This document shows positions 1 through 10,146 of a stretch of 54,560 bases of DNA, in pieces. Source of the stretch: Carex sylvatica. Lineage: Eukaryota; Streptophyta; Magnoliopsida; Poales; Cyperaceae. The position numbers were made by a program, and so were the translations under genes. The notes beneath the pieces were generated by a model. That model saw nothing but the letters and a program-made list of their open reading frames with translations. It was not told where the DNA came from and searched no databases. Numbering within the stretch: position 1 is the stretch's first letter; each line of letters begins with the position of its first letter. The DNA lies in the NCBI GenBank assembly GCA_964058845.1, contig CAXKVR010000493.1, positions 1 through 54,560 on the forward strand, written 5' to 3'.

Positions 1-233
1 TACGGATAATTAGGTTGAATACAGATTCGAAAAAATTACAAAATCGGATATAAATACAGTTTGGCTGGTATTTGTCCTTGTATGATATGTTTAAACCCTA
101 GTTGTGTGTGTATGTGAGCCGGAGGGGGGTCTCACCTTTCTCTATAGTGTATTTCACTGTTGAAAACAAATTTAACAGCAAGCTCTCGCTTATAAGAAAC
201 TAATTAACATTTTATAAATGATATGTACTTTAG

Positions 234-2117
234 GTAAAATCGGGGTCTATTCCGCAATTTCCACAACAAAAGGAGTTACTAGCATCCTTGCGACCCTACC
301 ATTCCATGCTCGTTGGGGAAAGCTATCTTGCAAGAAGACGGGCTGTATATGAATGCACCGATGTTCAGGTAAATTTTAGTGTGATTAATTTTATGTATCA
401 ACCCGTACAAGGGTAATGGATAAATATTAAATTATATGTGATATATATATATTTTTATTTTAATTAGAATGATTTATAGAACATTTGATAATTTTTTTTA
501 TTAAGTAACTTAACGATAAAATTGATTTGTTCAATATTTATATAAATTTTTAATTAGTAATTTATGGCAAAATTGATTTATACAACATTTTATATAGTTT
601 TATTTGATTAATAATTTATTATTTTAAAAAAAGGGATAAAAATCATAAGTATTATATTTTATGATTTTATGTACATGATGTGCTTATACATTTATTTATT
701 ATATTTTTATATTAAATTATATAAGCTATTAATTTCAAAGCACCTTGCATACCCTGCAAAGCGAGTCATATTTTCCCTTGAAAGCATATCTGAAATCAGC
801 ATGATTCCCTTCTGTTCTTCGTCGTTAAAAAATTACACAAATTACCCTTTTCCCTTCCTCATTTTTGGAAGGGTAACTTGAAAGTGTCCCGTGTATGGAA
901 AACCACAAAAATGGATTGCTATTTGTTTGCAATCAGCAGAAGGATTATAACATGATTTTGTTAATTTTTTATTTTTATTTACTATTGTTAATATAGGTTG
1001 AAGCTGCGAAAGGGTTCCTGGCAGTTCTGAGGTCATACCTCGATTCACTTTGTGCCAATTTGAGGTCTCACACGATCACAAATGTGCAATCTAACAATGA
1101 CAAGGTTTTGGTCTTCTTCTTCTTGTTTTTCCCCTTGATCCAAGCATAAGCTATATTGAAAATATAAATGTCTGCATGCTCCTAGTAAACATACAGATCT
1201 CGTTTAAACATAAATAGTGTCACGAAAATGCCTCCTTAATTATTTATAAATGATCAAACCACTATTTTCTTGCTCATTTCTTTGAGAGGTGAACAGTGAG
1301 AAAGTTGTACATTGTATATTTGTTGTATTTTGTGAGGTTGTTCATGATAGTAAATTTGTTGACTCTGTGAAGTTTTACCCAAGGCTACTGTGTTATGTTT
1401 GTGATCAGGTTTCTTTGCTTCTGAGAGAGAGTTTCATTGGTTCATTTCCGTATCGCGACAGGGCCTTTATGAAGGTACAAACAGGCATAACCTTGCTTGC
1501 TTTAAAGTTAGGTCATTTGCAAATGACATCATATGTATGTTTCGGTGCAAATACCTACTGACATATTCCAAAGTTCCCTCAGCTCTTAAACTTAGAAATG
1601 TACAAGGGAAGGGTTGCAATTGTCAATATCTAATGGATATACTTTTTCTGTCACACCAACATAGTATTTTGGTGTAAGTTGCAAATGTTTAAAAATGCTA
1701 CAAATTTTTTAATTTTTTTAATAAGGGTAAAATGGGTACTTCATAAATTTAAATTGAGATTTAATAGAGAAGTCAATAAATTGGTTAATTTGTGAGTTCT
1801 TAAAATTTAGAAGGGTAAATATGATATTATTAATTATAGGGAGGGAAATATGTAATTTCGAGGTTTTTGAGGGGTATATATGAAATTTCCCCTTAAAAAT
1901 TGTTGGGGTGTTAAATTCACAAAAAAGGTCATATATCTTATACTTGCAATAAGATAATATATTTGGGGTAGCTGCAAAAAGAATTCCTTGTTGAGTTTTT
2001 GGCTAATATAAGATATTAATGTTTGCATTTTAATTTATGTGAAAACAGCTCTTTGTAGACACTCAGCTCTTCTCTGTACATACTGATTTTGTACTCTCCT
2101 TCTACCAGAAGGATTAA
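234..2117 (+). CDS. DENN-domain protein, C-terminal part (last four exons; 5' end outside window)
   Basis: Four exons join in one frame: 234-368 (45 codons), 997-1104 (36), 1409-1474 (22) and 2049-2117 (22 plus TAA). Each is bounded by AG/GT and all introns are phase 0. The joined tail holds the segments LLASLRPYHSMLVGES, VEAAKGFLAVLRSYLDSLC, RESFIGSFPYRDRAFMK and LFVDTQLFSVHTDFVLSFYQ. The last two match the downstream (dDENN) end of DENN proteins, where an F-x-x-x-F/L...DTQ-F pattern is conserved. DENN proteins are guanine-nucleotide exchange factors for Rab GTPases and act in membrane traffic; plants have a small family annotated DENN (AEX-3). The 5' exons with the uDENN and core DENN parts lie before position 1. 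The donor at 1105 (GTTTTG) is weak but keeps the frame. Family assignment comes from recalled motifs, not a search. Confidence 0.78.
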
Positions 2118-2495
2118 TCTCTCGTGTTAAGATTTATGGTTTCTTAAGCAATCAACATTTTGTCTACTGTGAGGTATGGCAAAATAATATCTTTACATTT
2201 AGAGAAAATATTAAAAAAATATATATCTTAGCCATCTGTGAGTATCAATCAATCTATATGCCTGGTTTTTGGTACTTGGTATTTCCGTTCCTTCTTGTCC
2301 ATAACTATTTGTTTAAGAATCATTTTTTTATGGGCCCCGGTACACCCCAACACCTTTTAGATTCTTTTCGCGAATATTGAACCTGTGTTTCTCTATAGAG
2401 AGACGGAGCTTGCGAAACTGCACTATGCATATGGTTCTTTGTTTAAGAATCAACTATGCCATTCTCTAGTTGAAAACTTCTACTATACCATAAAA
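2118..2495. other. 3' flank of the DENN gene
   Basis: AT-rich sequence after the TAA at 2115-2117, presumably 3' UTR and downstream DNA. No clear AATAAA signal is seen; AATAAT near 2194 is the nearest candidate. Nothing else is recognised. Confidence 0.5.
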
Positions 2496-2833
2496 GAGGA
2501 CGGTTCAAATGCCTCCATTTTTTGTGGCTCCACCATTCCTCCATGTTTAAAAACTTTAATAATTCAAAATTTAGAACTTAAAAGTCAAAATAAAACCGTT
2601 GGATATGATCTACATCATTTTATCTATGCACGTGTAAAAAATTATGACATTTCAATTTTATTTTGGTTGTCATCAAGAGCTTATAAAAAAACATACTAAT
2701 GTGGATAATTTTTAGAATGGAGGCATGGTGGAGGCACGATCAATTTTAAGTTTTAAATTTTGAGTTATTAAAGTTTTAAAAAATAGAGGCATGGTAAATG
2801 CACAAAAATTGGAGGCATTTGAACCCTCATAAT
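2496..2833. repeat. MITE-like inverted-repeat element (GGTTCAAATGCCTCC ends)
   Basis: The left end reads GGTTCAAATGCCTCCATTTT and the right end is its reverse complement (GGAGGCATTTGAACC at about 2814-2828). Pairing continues inward for roughly 90 bp on each side, including GGCTCCACCATTCCTCCATG against a matching GGAGGCATGGTGGAGGCACG segment. Size and structure suit a non-autonomous DNA transposon. The small open frame inside it is not a gene. Confidence 0.7.
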
Positions 2834-3524
2834 TATTACTATACTTTAGATTCTCTCTCTCTCTAACCATTGTGAAAACATTTTTTTACAGCTTGCATCT
2901 CTTCTATGTATATATAGAGGCTTTTCCTCTTTAGAGTGGCAGTGAAGAAAAAATCAAGACAATACAAGGCCTTATTAGGACCACTTCTCTCCTCTGCCCA
3001 CCTTTTATTTTTTATATATAGAGTCATTATCCTGTAGATTATTTACTCCTGAGAAAAAAAAAGAGCTGAAAGAATAATACAAAATGGACTTGAATGTCCA
3101 TACAGAAAATCAACTGAGAAGGGGTTGGTTCTCATAATCTCATGTGTGATTGATGTGGTAAGGCAGTCAGAAATGTAACAGATTTTTTTTGAACATGCTG
3201 TACTAAGATTCTTTTCCTGTCATTTCATATCTGATAAAAAGCCTTGTCAAAAACATGAAGGAAAGAGTCTTGGTCTTCCTTGGACGAAATTATTGATTGT
3301 ACCGTACCGGCCTTTCAATAGCATGCCACACATTTTTTTTTTTTTTTGAGATGAGCATGCCACACATAAGTAGTGCACTCTGTAGTGTAGTGCATCGTTT
3401 TGTGAGGTACTTACTGTACCTGTGATCTGCCGTGTTAAATTTGGGTCCCAATGCATTGTGAATTACTGTTGTTGTGCTTAATTGCGTACAGATTCATTGT
3501 AGCAGACATGATTGTTTGTTGGAA
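2834..3524. other. Intergenic, nothing recognised
   Basis: AT-rich DNA with short TC and T runs (about 2853-2863 and 3332-3347). No coding signal or recognisable repeat end. Confidence 0.5.
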
Positions 3525-3880
3525 CTTGGAAATGCATTAGCTGGATAAGCCGATTTCTTTTTTAGAAATAAAAAAAATATTATTTTCTGCTGAAAAGGGA
3601 AGAAATCTGAGGCGATTTTAAAAAAAAAAGGTAACATCAGACCAATGCCTCGGTGCAAACATCTTATACCAAATATACCAAATATTGGAGGTGGATCAGA
3701 AAACTGTTTACAGCGTAGCAATGATTCGGTGTATGAAGTTTGTACAATTTTGTACCGAATCATTAGCCTGGTTTTTACCTGTTTTCCAAAATAAACTATT
3801 CCTTCCCTTTTTGAAGAAAATAATATTTTATTTCTATATAAAAGAAATTTGCCTTGCAAATGGAATAGTTTGGAAAGACC
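3525..3880. repeat. Foldback/MITE-like inverted repeat
   Basis: A left arm around 3553-3605 (GATTTCTTTTTTAGAAATAA ... AAAAGGGAAG) is complementary to a right arm around 3800-3860 (CTTCCCTTTTTGAAG ... TTTCTATATAAAAGAAATTT). A perfect 11-bp stem, AATGATTCGGT / ACCGAATCATT, lies inside at about 3719-3769. The open frames on both strands here arise from the repeat itself. Confidence 0.6.
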
Positions 3881-3959
3881 GAGTGCAATTGTCAGTTTGT
3901 CACTAGCAGTTTTAACGAGGCCGTAGTAATTTTATTTTTCAAAAAAAAAAATGTAACTT

Positions 3960-4523
3960 AAGAGTGGTAAAAACGTAATGTGTCGTGCCGAGCTGAGTCG
4001 TGACTAACACATTGTAACTTTGGTCTCGTGCTGTGATTAAGTGAACAGTGACACGTATCATGCTGTGACTAAAATGTTAAGGGGTGGTCATGGCATGCAG
4101 TCACACTGTGTCCAAACATAACTGATTATGTTTCTCATGTTTAATTATTTTTTTCATAATTTAAGTTAGTTATTCAAGATTCATCGTTTGGTATAGTGGC
4201 AAAGGCACATGGTTTCTATATAAGAGGTCATGGGTTCAAAATTGGATAGAAAAAATCATTTGTTATAATAACAAGGTTATTAAATAGTTGAGTGACTTGA
4301 CTTCCAATTTTTACTCAGAAAAAAAAAAAAGATTCACCCTTTGATTAATACCTAACGGTTCTAATTACACGTTACTCACGTGATTATGTACCGTGCTGTG
4401 ATCGGATTTTTCGCGTGTCATGTCATGCCATATTTTTAAAAGTTAATTACAGTACAGAACAGTCACATGTGCTGTGCCGTTCCGTGATAATATCGGCTCC
4501 GTCGTATCATTTTTTTCACTCTA
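3960..4523. mobile_element. hAT-like non-autonomous element, family I, copy 1 (carries a SINE)
   Basis: Left end AGAGTGGTAAAAACGTA is the imperfect inverse of the right end CGTATCATTTTTTTCACTCT. Inside each end are many GTGCCGTG/GTCGTG-type short repeats. Near-identical octamers AATGTAAC and AATGTTAC lie close to the two ends, although the left one is two to four bases away from the inferred terminus. Related right ends occur at about 15383 and 27253, both finishing near CCATTTTT-C-CACTCTA. Classification as hAT-like rests on octamer size and subterminal repeats; no transposase is present. Confidence 0.55.
4176..4336 (+). mobile_element. tRNA-derived SINE, copy 1
   Basis: An A-box-like TGGTATAGTGG (4189-4199) and a B-box-like GGGTTCAAAATT (4232-4243) sit at tRNA-like spacing. 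They are followed by a tRNA-unrelated body containing AAATAGTTGAGTGACTTGAC and a terminal A run at 4319-4330. An 8-bp repeat AAGATTCA flanks it at 4176-4183 and 4329-4336; the right copy partly merges with the A run. This is the structure of a plant SINE, transcribed by RNA polymerase III and mobilised in trans by LINE enzymes. It sits inside the hAT-like element at 3960-4523. Confidence 0.75.
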
Positions 4524-7000
4524 ATGTTACGTGATCATGACAAGATGCCTTTCATATCAACGAACCAAAACTATGTTTTTATCGATCCAATCAATGTACT
4601 TGGTATTAACAGTATTTTGTAGGGATCTGATCAGAATATTATCTAGGCCTTTGACTGGACCGTCTAAATAGTTGAATCCTGATGAATGCACTGAATCGGG
4701 GCGGAGGGATGCTAAGCACTCTCTATAAATTGAAACTTATTCATTTTGTCTTTTAAAGGTTTTAGTTTTTACAAAAAATATACTATTAATCTTTCTCGTA
4801 AAATAAAATTACTGAACACTTATTTATTTAGTTCTGTCTCAATTTTCTGATTGGAATAGTTTTTTAGCAGCCTAATAAGTGAGAGAACTGACATTCTTTT
4901 TTTGTTGGAGGGAATATTAAGTCGGCGGAAGCTGATACGAAATCCTACAAGTTTGTTACAAATTTGGTTGCAGCCGAAATGCTACAGAAAAATCAGACTG
5001 ACATTCTTCTAATATTTTTTTTTTATGAAAAAAAAAAAAGTCAGACTGAATTTGAGAGGGAGGAGTAAATGTCTGAGAGAAAGGGAGCATGTGTGGAAGG
5101 GCAGAGAGAGAGAGGACTGCACGGCCGCACGCTGCTATCTAAAAGGACACTGCACTCAGACCCCCCCCTCTCTCTCTCTCTCTCTCTCAGTCTGAAGTCT
5201 GAACCCCCATCAGCTATCATCAGCTTGTGGTGGGGCCTCTTCCCTTTTGCCACCTTTACTCCATTTTTGGACGGTTGATACTTGATACACACTGGCCTAC
5301 GCAGTAATAACATAATTAGTACAGGGATGGAATTGCATGGGAATTTTAAGTAAAGCAAAAAAAGGAATGAGTCAATGTTGCAAATGATGACAGAGTAATG
5401 TAATAACTAAAATATCTTTATCGTGTTTTGTTTTGACACAATAAAATATCTTCTGAAGTGAAGCTAAGGGTACAGGGGCGGCGGAAACACGATATTCATC
5501 AGATTGGATAAGAAATTAATGGATCGGATTTAAATAGCTTCTTTAATTGAGTTCAAAGTCCAAATTCATTAGATTAAAACTAATCCTCAATTCTTTTTAA
5601 TGAAATTATAATTAGCAATCGAATTCATTTTAAATAGTTAATTAAATCACAATTAAGCTTAAATGAAAATTAATCCTCAAATTTGCAATCAAGCCTGCAC
5701 TGACAGAGAAAAAGAGGAGCTATCGAGCTGCGCTGACAAATCAATTGAGTGGAGGAAAGAGGAGCGCCTAAGCGGAGGAGGATAAAAAAAAACACCTGAT
5801 AGCCGAAGCAGAAATTGTGGCTGCATAGGAGGAGGCGATGCATCGCCAAGATGAATTTGTCAACAGAGCTAAGAGAAAATAAATCGCGATAGTGAATTGT
5901 GCAATTTTTTTTTCAAATGCACGAATTTTGAACAAAATGGGCTGCGTTGTACTTAATTTCTAAACAAATGGGTTGCACTTGTACAAAGTGTTTTTTTTTC
6001 TAGAGCTGCATTTCGGATTGGACTGAGCTCAGAGTAGGGAAAACCTGATTTCCAGGGTAAAGCAAGAGCCCAAAAACTCATATTCTGTAACTAAATTTCA
6101 AAATTCAGGATAGGACAGTTGTCCTACCTTGTACCATGCTAGATCTGCCAATGTTACAGTACATATGCATGAAGTCTATGTTATAAATTCATATTTTCAC
6201 TTTAATGTTCATATAGTTGATTCGAACTTTTCGACATGATCTTCATGATATGAAAGTGTACTACTTGGAGATTAAATCACTTGTTCTAAAGATTATAAAA
6301 GTGCATTTTCAAATGAAAATCATATTGAGCAGTTTCAACATACTGTTTTAGTTTTGAAAACGAAAATATTGATCCACAATACGGACCGATCCACACATTT
6401 TAAGTGCCATAGCCTCAGTGTATCTTTTGAATTTGAAACATTAAGGTGTTATTTGGCCATCAATCAATTTCATTAATTATTCCATCCCCACTGCGCAGCA
6501 TGCAATCGCACCTAAAAAACAGTTTATATCCGAGTGATATTAATAGCCATTACACATCTGACAGATTAGTATTAGTTATCAAGTTATCATGTGGATGGCC
6601 TTGGTACTGTTGGAGTGGAAATTAAACAAACAGTGTGTGTACCCCGCCTCTTTTCTCTAGGTAAACAAGGACAGGCACCTTCAGAGCATCTCACAATTAG
6701 TGCAGCAAAAGTGGACTCAGAGAGAGAGGGATTGCCATGTCAATAGCCAAAGACTGAGAATATGGGGGCAGAGAGACAGAGGGAGTCAGTGCTCTCTGTG
6801 TCTTCCCTGAATGGAGTCTCAGCTGTCTCCACTATTTCTCTCTTCTCCTCCTCCTTGTCATCAACACAAAGTACCTCACTTTGGAGTTCACTGTACGCGC
6901 GCATTTCTTCGTTTAACGCCAGTCACACTCATCCTCTGTATCAGCGCAGCTCGCAAACTTTACAACTATGCAACCAGCAACCGCTATGCTCCGGATCAAG
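4524..7000. other. Intergenic; low-complexity tracts only
   Basis: No gene seen. It holds a C-run plus (TC)n tract at 5161-5188 and a purine-rich patch at 5700-5880 that has stops in every frame I read. A stretch at about 6075-6120 resembles the inner part of the family D copy near 38930. A CT-rich patch lies at 6740-6960. The short open frames at 5041-5358 and 6762-7011 come from these biased tracts and are not supported as genes. Confidence 0.5.
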
Positions 7001-7188
7001 GTTCTAAATAGCGATTACAGTGTTATAGTTTTTAAGATTTAAAAAAGTTATAGCACAGTTATATTGTAATTATAGCTAGCTATTTATAATTATTATAAAA
7101 CAAAAATTATTAATAGCGTTATAATTTTTGAAGTTTAAAAGAACTATAGCGCAGCTATTGCGTAATTATAGCTAGCTATTTAAAATCC
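7001..7188. repeat. Mutator-like MITE, family C, copy 1
   Basis: It starts GGTTCTAAATAGCG and ends with the inverse TATTTAAAATCC. Internal halves carry GTTATAGTTTTTAAG and GTTATAATTTTTGAAG in parallel. Candidate 9-bp duplications GCTCCGGAT (left) and GCTCCAGAT (right) flank it, differing at one base; nine bases is the usual Mutator size. Other copies are near 20535, 29515 and 38585. Confidence 0.6.
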
Positions 7189-8194
7189 TGCTCCAGATTC
7201 ATTGATTCCATCTCAAATTTGACTGAGTCTGTATCCTGTATTACACAAATCTCGATAGTTCAATCAGATTTCGGGTCAATTCAATCACACATGTAATGTA
7301 AATATAGCTTGCTCTAATATTTGTGTCAATATATCGATCAGACGGTTTGGATTTACTTGGTTTAATTAGCGATATAAATTTAAATTTGCCTCGCTGAAAT
7401 TTGCTCGGTTAGATTTTTGAACATTTGGAGTTTGAATTCAAAATTAATTTAGTTAACTCACTCAAACTCAATATGTTATTTTTTTAAAAGTGTAAAGTTA
7501 TTAATATAATACTTCATCTTTTCAAATTTTACTAAAAGATTAATAAATTATGAATTAGTAGATAAGTATAATATAGAAAAAAATGAATATTTTTGCTTTG
7601 TACTTTAATTATTTCAGATAATATGAAATAAAAATATTGTAAAATTTGTTTAAACTCAATATATAGCTCGATTTGATTTTAAAATCGAGTTTGGCTCGAC
7701 TCAAACTTGATTTGTTTTGTTTACGGTCTTAGTTAAAACTTCTAATTTTGACAATCAATTTATGAACACTGCATGCAAGATATTATTAATTGTTGGTTAC
7801 TCAAAAATTGAGAGTTTAATTCTTGAAGATTTTAAAAAAGAAAGAAAGAAAATATTATTAAGCTCTGATTAATATTAACTTTATTCTCTTTGGTGAATAA
7901 GCTAGATAAATTTGAACATATATGGATAAAATTTATTCCATTTTATATGAAAGATGAAATAAACACCCGGATAAAACGACCAAAAATATTGGAATTCTTT
8001 GATCCAAGTCCGTAAGCTAAGTCATATGAGACTCAAATTGGTTGCAAAGGAAACAAATACGGATTAGATAATAGTAAAATTGTATTTGTATTCATTTCTA
8101 TTTTTTTGATATTCATATAAAGAGTAAGGCTACCATACATTGTAATGCATATGTATTTTTGTACATTAGACTATAAATCACCGGATTCAAAATC
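7189..8194. other. Intergenic, degenerate AT-rich DNA
   Basis: No gene. Segments rich in CTCGGTT/AGCTCGA/TTGGCTCGAC (about 7395-7720) look like the decayed ends of an old DNA transposon, but I cannot define its borders. Confidence 0.4.
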
Positions 8195-8325
8195 CAAATA
8201 ATCGATTCAAATCGTTCATCTTGTTCTCCATATTAATGTGTTTGGAAACCAAATTTTATATTTTTTGAAGTTTTTTTACTATATTTTTAGATTTATTGAA
8301 AAAAATTTAGATTCATACTAACTGT
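8195..8325. repeat. Family B MITE, single-arm fragment
   Basis: The string from TTCATCTTGTTCTCCATATT to TTTAGATTTATTGAAA matches the left arm of the family B MITE at 9103-9503. The opposite arm is missing, so this is a truncated old copy. Confidence 0.55.
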
Positions 8326-8346
8326 ACTATTTTGTACCATGAACAA

Positions 8347-8735
8347 AACTAGGGTGTGATGCGCTCATCAAGAAATGTTGGTGAGCACACCTCCAAAAAA
8401 TTATCGGATTGATTTTGAACTACGAATCCAAACCGTTGAAATCAATGTACTTCGTGAGTGATGCATGTACATGCAAAAATTATAAAGTTTCGAATTCATT
8501 TAACGCATGGTCAAGCAGTCAAAACAATAAATATTTTATAAGTTATTTTTTAAATTGTTTTATATATTTATTTTTTCATTATTATTTTGACCACTTGATC
8601 ATGTACTAAATGAATTTAAAACTTTAAATTTTTTGCATGTACATGTATCACTAACGAATTAAGTACATAGATTTCAACAGTTTAATTTCGTAGTTCACAG
8701 TTAATCCAATAATTTTTAAAGATAAGTTCACCAAC
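8347..8735. repeat. MITE, family A, copy 1
   Basis: The left end begins AACTAGGGTGT and continues with TTGGTGAGCACACC; the right end finishes AAGTTCACCAA. The arms pair over about 150 bp, for example GTACATGCAAAAATTATAAA with a TTTTTTGCATGTACATG segment on the right. The right terminus lacks the outermost CTAGTT. Fuller copies of the ends are seen at 46432 and 51832. Confidence 0.7.
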
Positions 8736-9102
8736 CTCTCTCTCTCAGCGAAAACATCACATCCAAGTTTTACTCTTGGTACCAGTCCCCTAAAATGGGT
8801 TGCAAAGCACTCTCTTTGTTTTTTTTTTTTTTTTATTGAAAAAACTTCGCAGACTGCAAAGTGATGAGTACAATTTCTACATTTCGAGATCCGACAATAT
8901 CACCATTAAACAGTTCGATTCTATTTTTTTATTTTGAAAATCAACATACAAATTTATAATATGCAAGAACCGATCTACACGTCACAAATATCTTAAAAAT
9001 TATCTTAATGGTTAAGAATGTCCTTTTCTTCAAGAAATTAAGTGTCTGAGAATTAATTTCTATAGAGTTGAAAGATTGAGAGTTCTATATATATATATAT
9101 AT
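8736..9102. other. Intergenic, nothing recognised
   Basis: Contains a T run at about 8818-8834 and an (AT)n tract at 9087-9104 that borders the next MITE. Confidence 0.5.
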
Positions 9103-9503
9103 ATAGGAACTTGCTAGCATGCTATAGAGAGCCTCTATGCAACGATTCAATATTCACTTTTCAAAATTCTAACGGTCGATCCGAACCGTTCATCTTGTTC
9201 TCTATATTAATATGTATTTGGAGACCAAATTTTATATTTTTTGAAATTGTTTTACTATTATTTTAGATTTATTGAAAATCGCTGTTTTTTTATGATCCAG
9301 ATTTGCTGAAAACAGCAATTTTCAATAAATCTAAAAAAATAGTAAAACAATTCTAAAAAATATAAAATTTGATCTCCAAACACATATTAATATGAAGAAC
9401 AAGATGAACAGTTCAGATCGACCGTTATAATTTTAAAAAGTCGAATATTAAGCCATTGCAAGAAGACCCTCTATGCTACGCATAGCATATTAGCATATTC
9501 ATA
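9103..9503. repeat. MITE with long inverted arms, family B, copy 1
   Basis: Arms of about 190 bp pair around a centre near 9290. The left arm includes TTCATCTTGTTCTCTATATT and GGAGACCAAATTTTATATTT; the right arm includes the reverse complements. Outer ends are GCTAGCATGCTATAGAG on the left and TAGCATATTAGCATATTC on the right. Better preserved copies lie at 25103-25541 and 35809-36245. Confidence 0.75.
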
Positions 9504-9507
9504 TATA

Positions 9508-9535
9508 CTAGTCAAGTGCCCGTGCGTTGCAACGG
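9508..9535 (-). mobile_element. Probable Helitron 3' terminus
   Basis: Read on the - strand, a palindrome CCCGTTGCAACGCACGGG (about 9518-9535) is followed by seven bases and then CTAG next to a T. Helitrons end in CTRR about 10 bp after a short GC-rich hairpin and insert before T. The body would run to the right and is interrupted by the gypsy element at 9577. I could not find a matching 5' TC end, so the element cannot be delimited. Confidence 0.45.
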
Positions 9536-9576
9536 GATCGAAATATTATTTTTGTACGGAGACGGTGGAGGGAGGG

Positions 9577-10120
9577 TGATGGCGATCATATCATGGCAAG
9601 TTTGCAAGTGAGTAATCATGAACAAGGAAGCATGTTCTGGAGCAGATCACAGTTGGAAGATCCAGGTCCAAGTCAATCTGCAATTAATTCCTGAAATAGT
9701 TTTCTGGACAGATTCAAAACAGATTCCAGATTCTTCTAGGTGATGGATGCGTGTGAACAGAACGTGGTCATTAAAGAGTTATCTAGTCAGCAGTTTTAAA
9801 TATTTTCTTGAGTCTTGTAGCAACTTCTGGAATGTCCAGGAGAGTCCTTTGAGTTTCTCTAGATTTTATTATATTTTGGTAACAGCAATATTAGTTAATG
9901 TTATATTAATTATCTAAGAACTTTCTAGAGTTGTAAGGAGGCTAGATAAAGCCCCTAGTATAATGTAAGAAGGAGAAATAGAGGGAACAGATGAAAAGTT
10001 TATCTTTGAGTTAAGTTTATTTCCTCTTTTATCTTGATGTGAGTTGAGAGTATCCTCCAGTTGAGATTTTATCGTTGAACGTGTGCGCGTCTTTGAACAA
10101 TTCTAGCTTGAACGCTATCA
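9577..10120 (+). repeat. 5' LTR of the gypsy element
   Basis: 544 bp, TG...CA. Compared with the 3' LTR only A/C (CTTGATGTGAG versus CTTGCTGTGAG) and C/T (AACGCTATCA versus AATGCTATCA) differ. It contains the last 39 codons of the pol frame as a non-translated copy. Confidence 0.95.
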
Positions 10121-10122
10121 GT

Positions 10123-10134
10123 TGGTATCAGAGC
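10123..10134 (+). other. Primer-binding site (initiator tRNA-Met)
   Basis: TGGTATCAGAGC, two bases after the 5' LTR, is complementary to the 3' end of plant initiator methionine tRNA, the usual primer of many plant LTR elements. Confidence 0.9.
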
Positions 10135-10146
10135 TCAAGGTTGAAG

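Noticed and set aside
2385..2699. 104-codon open frame
   Set aside because: Most of it lies within the inverted-repeat element at 2496-2833 and has no recognisable protein features.
4189..4243. Possible functional tRNA gene
   Set aside because: A- and B-box-like strings are present but no cloverleaf with acceptor stem can be drawn; the poly-A tail and flanking repeat identify a SINE.
5041..5358. Open frames on both strands at a TC-rich tract
   Set aside because: They exist because the C-run and (TC)n tract have few stops; no domain, start context or splice structure supports a protein.
6762..7011. Two overlapping Ser-rich open frames
   Set aside because: Composition follows a CT-rich patch, and both run into the family C MITE at 7001.
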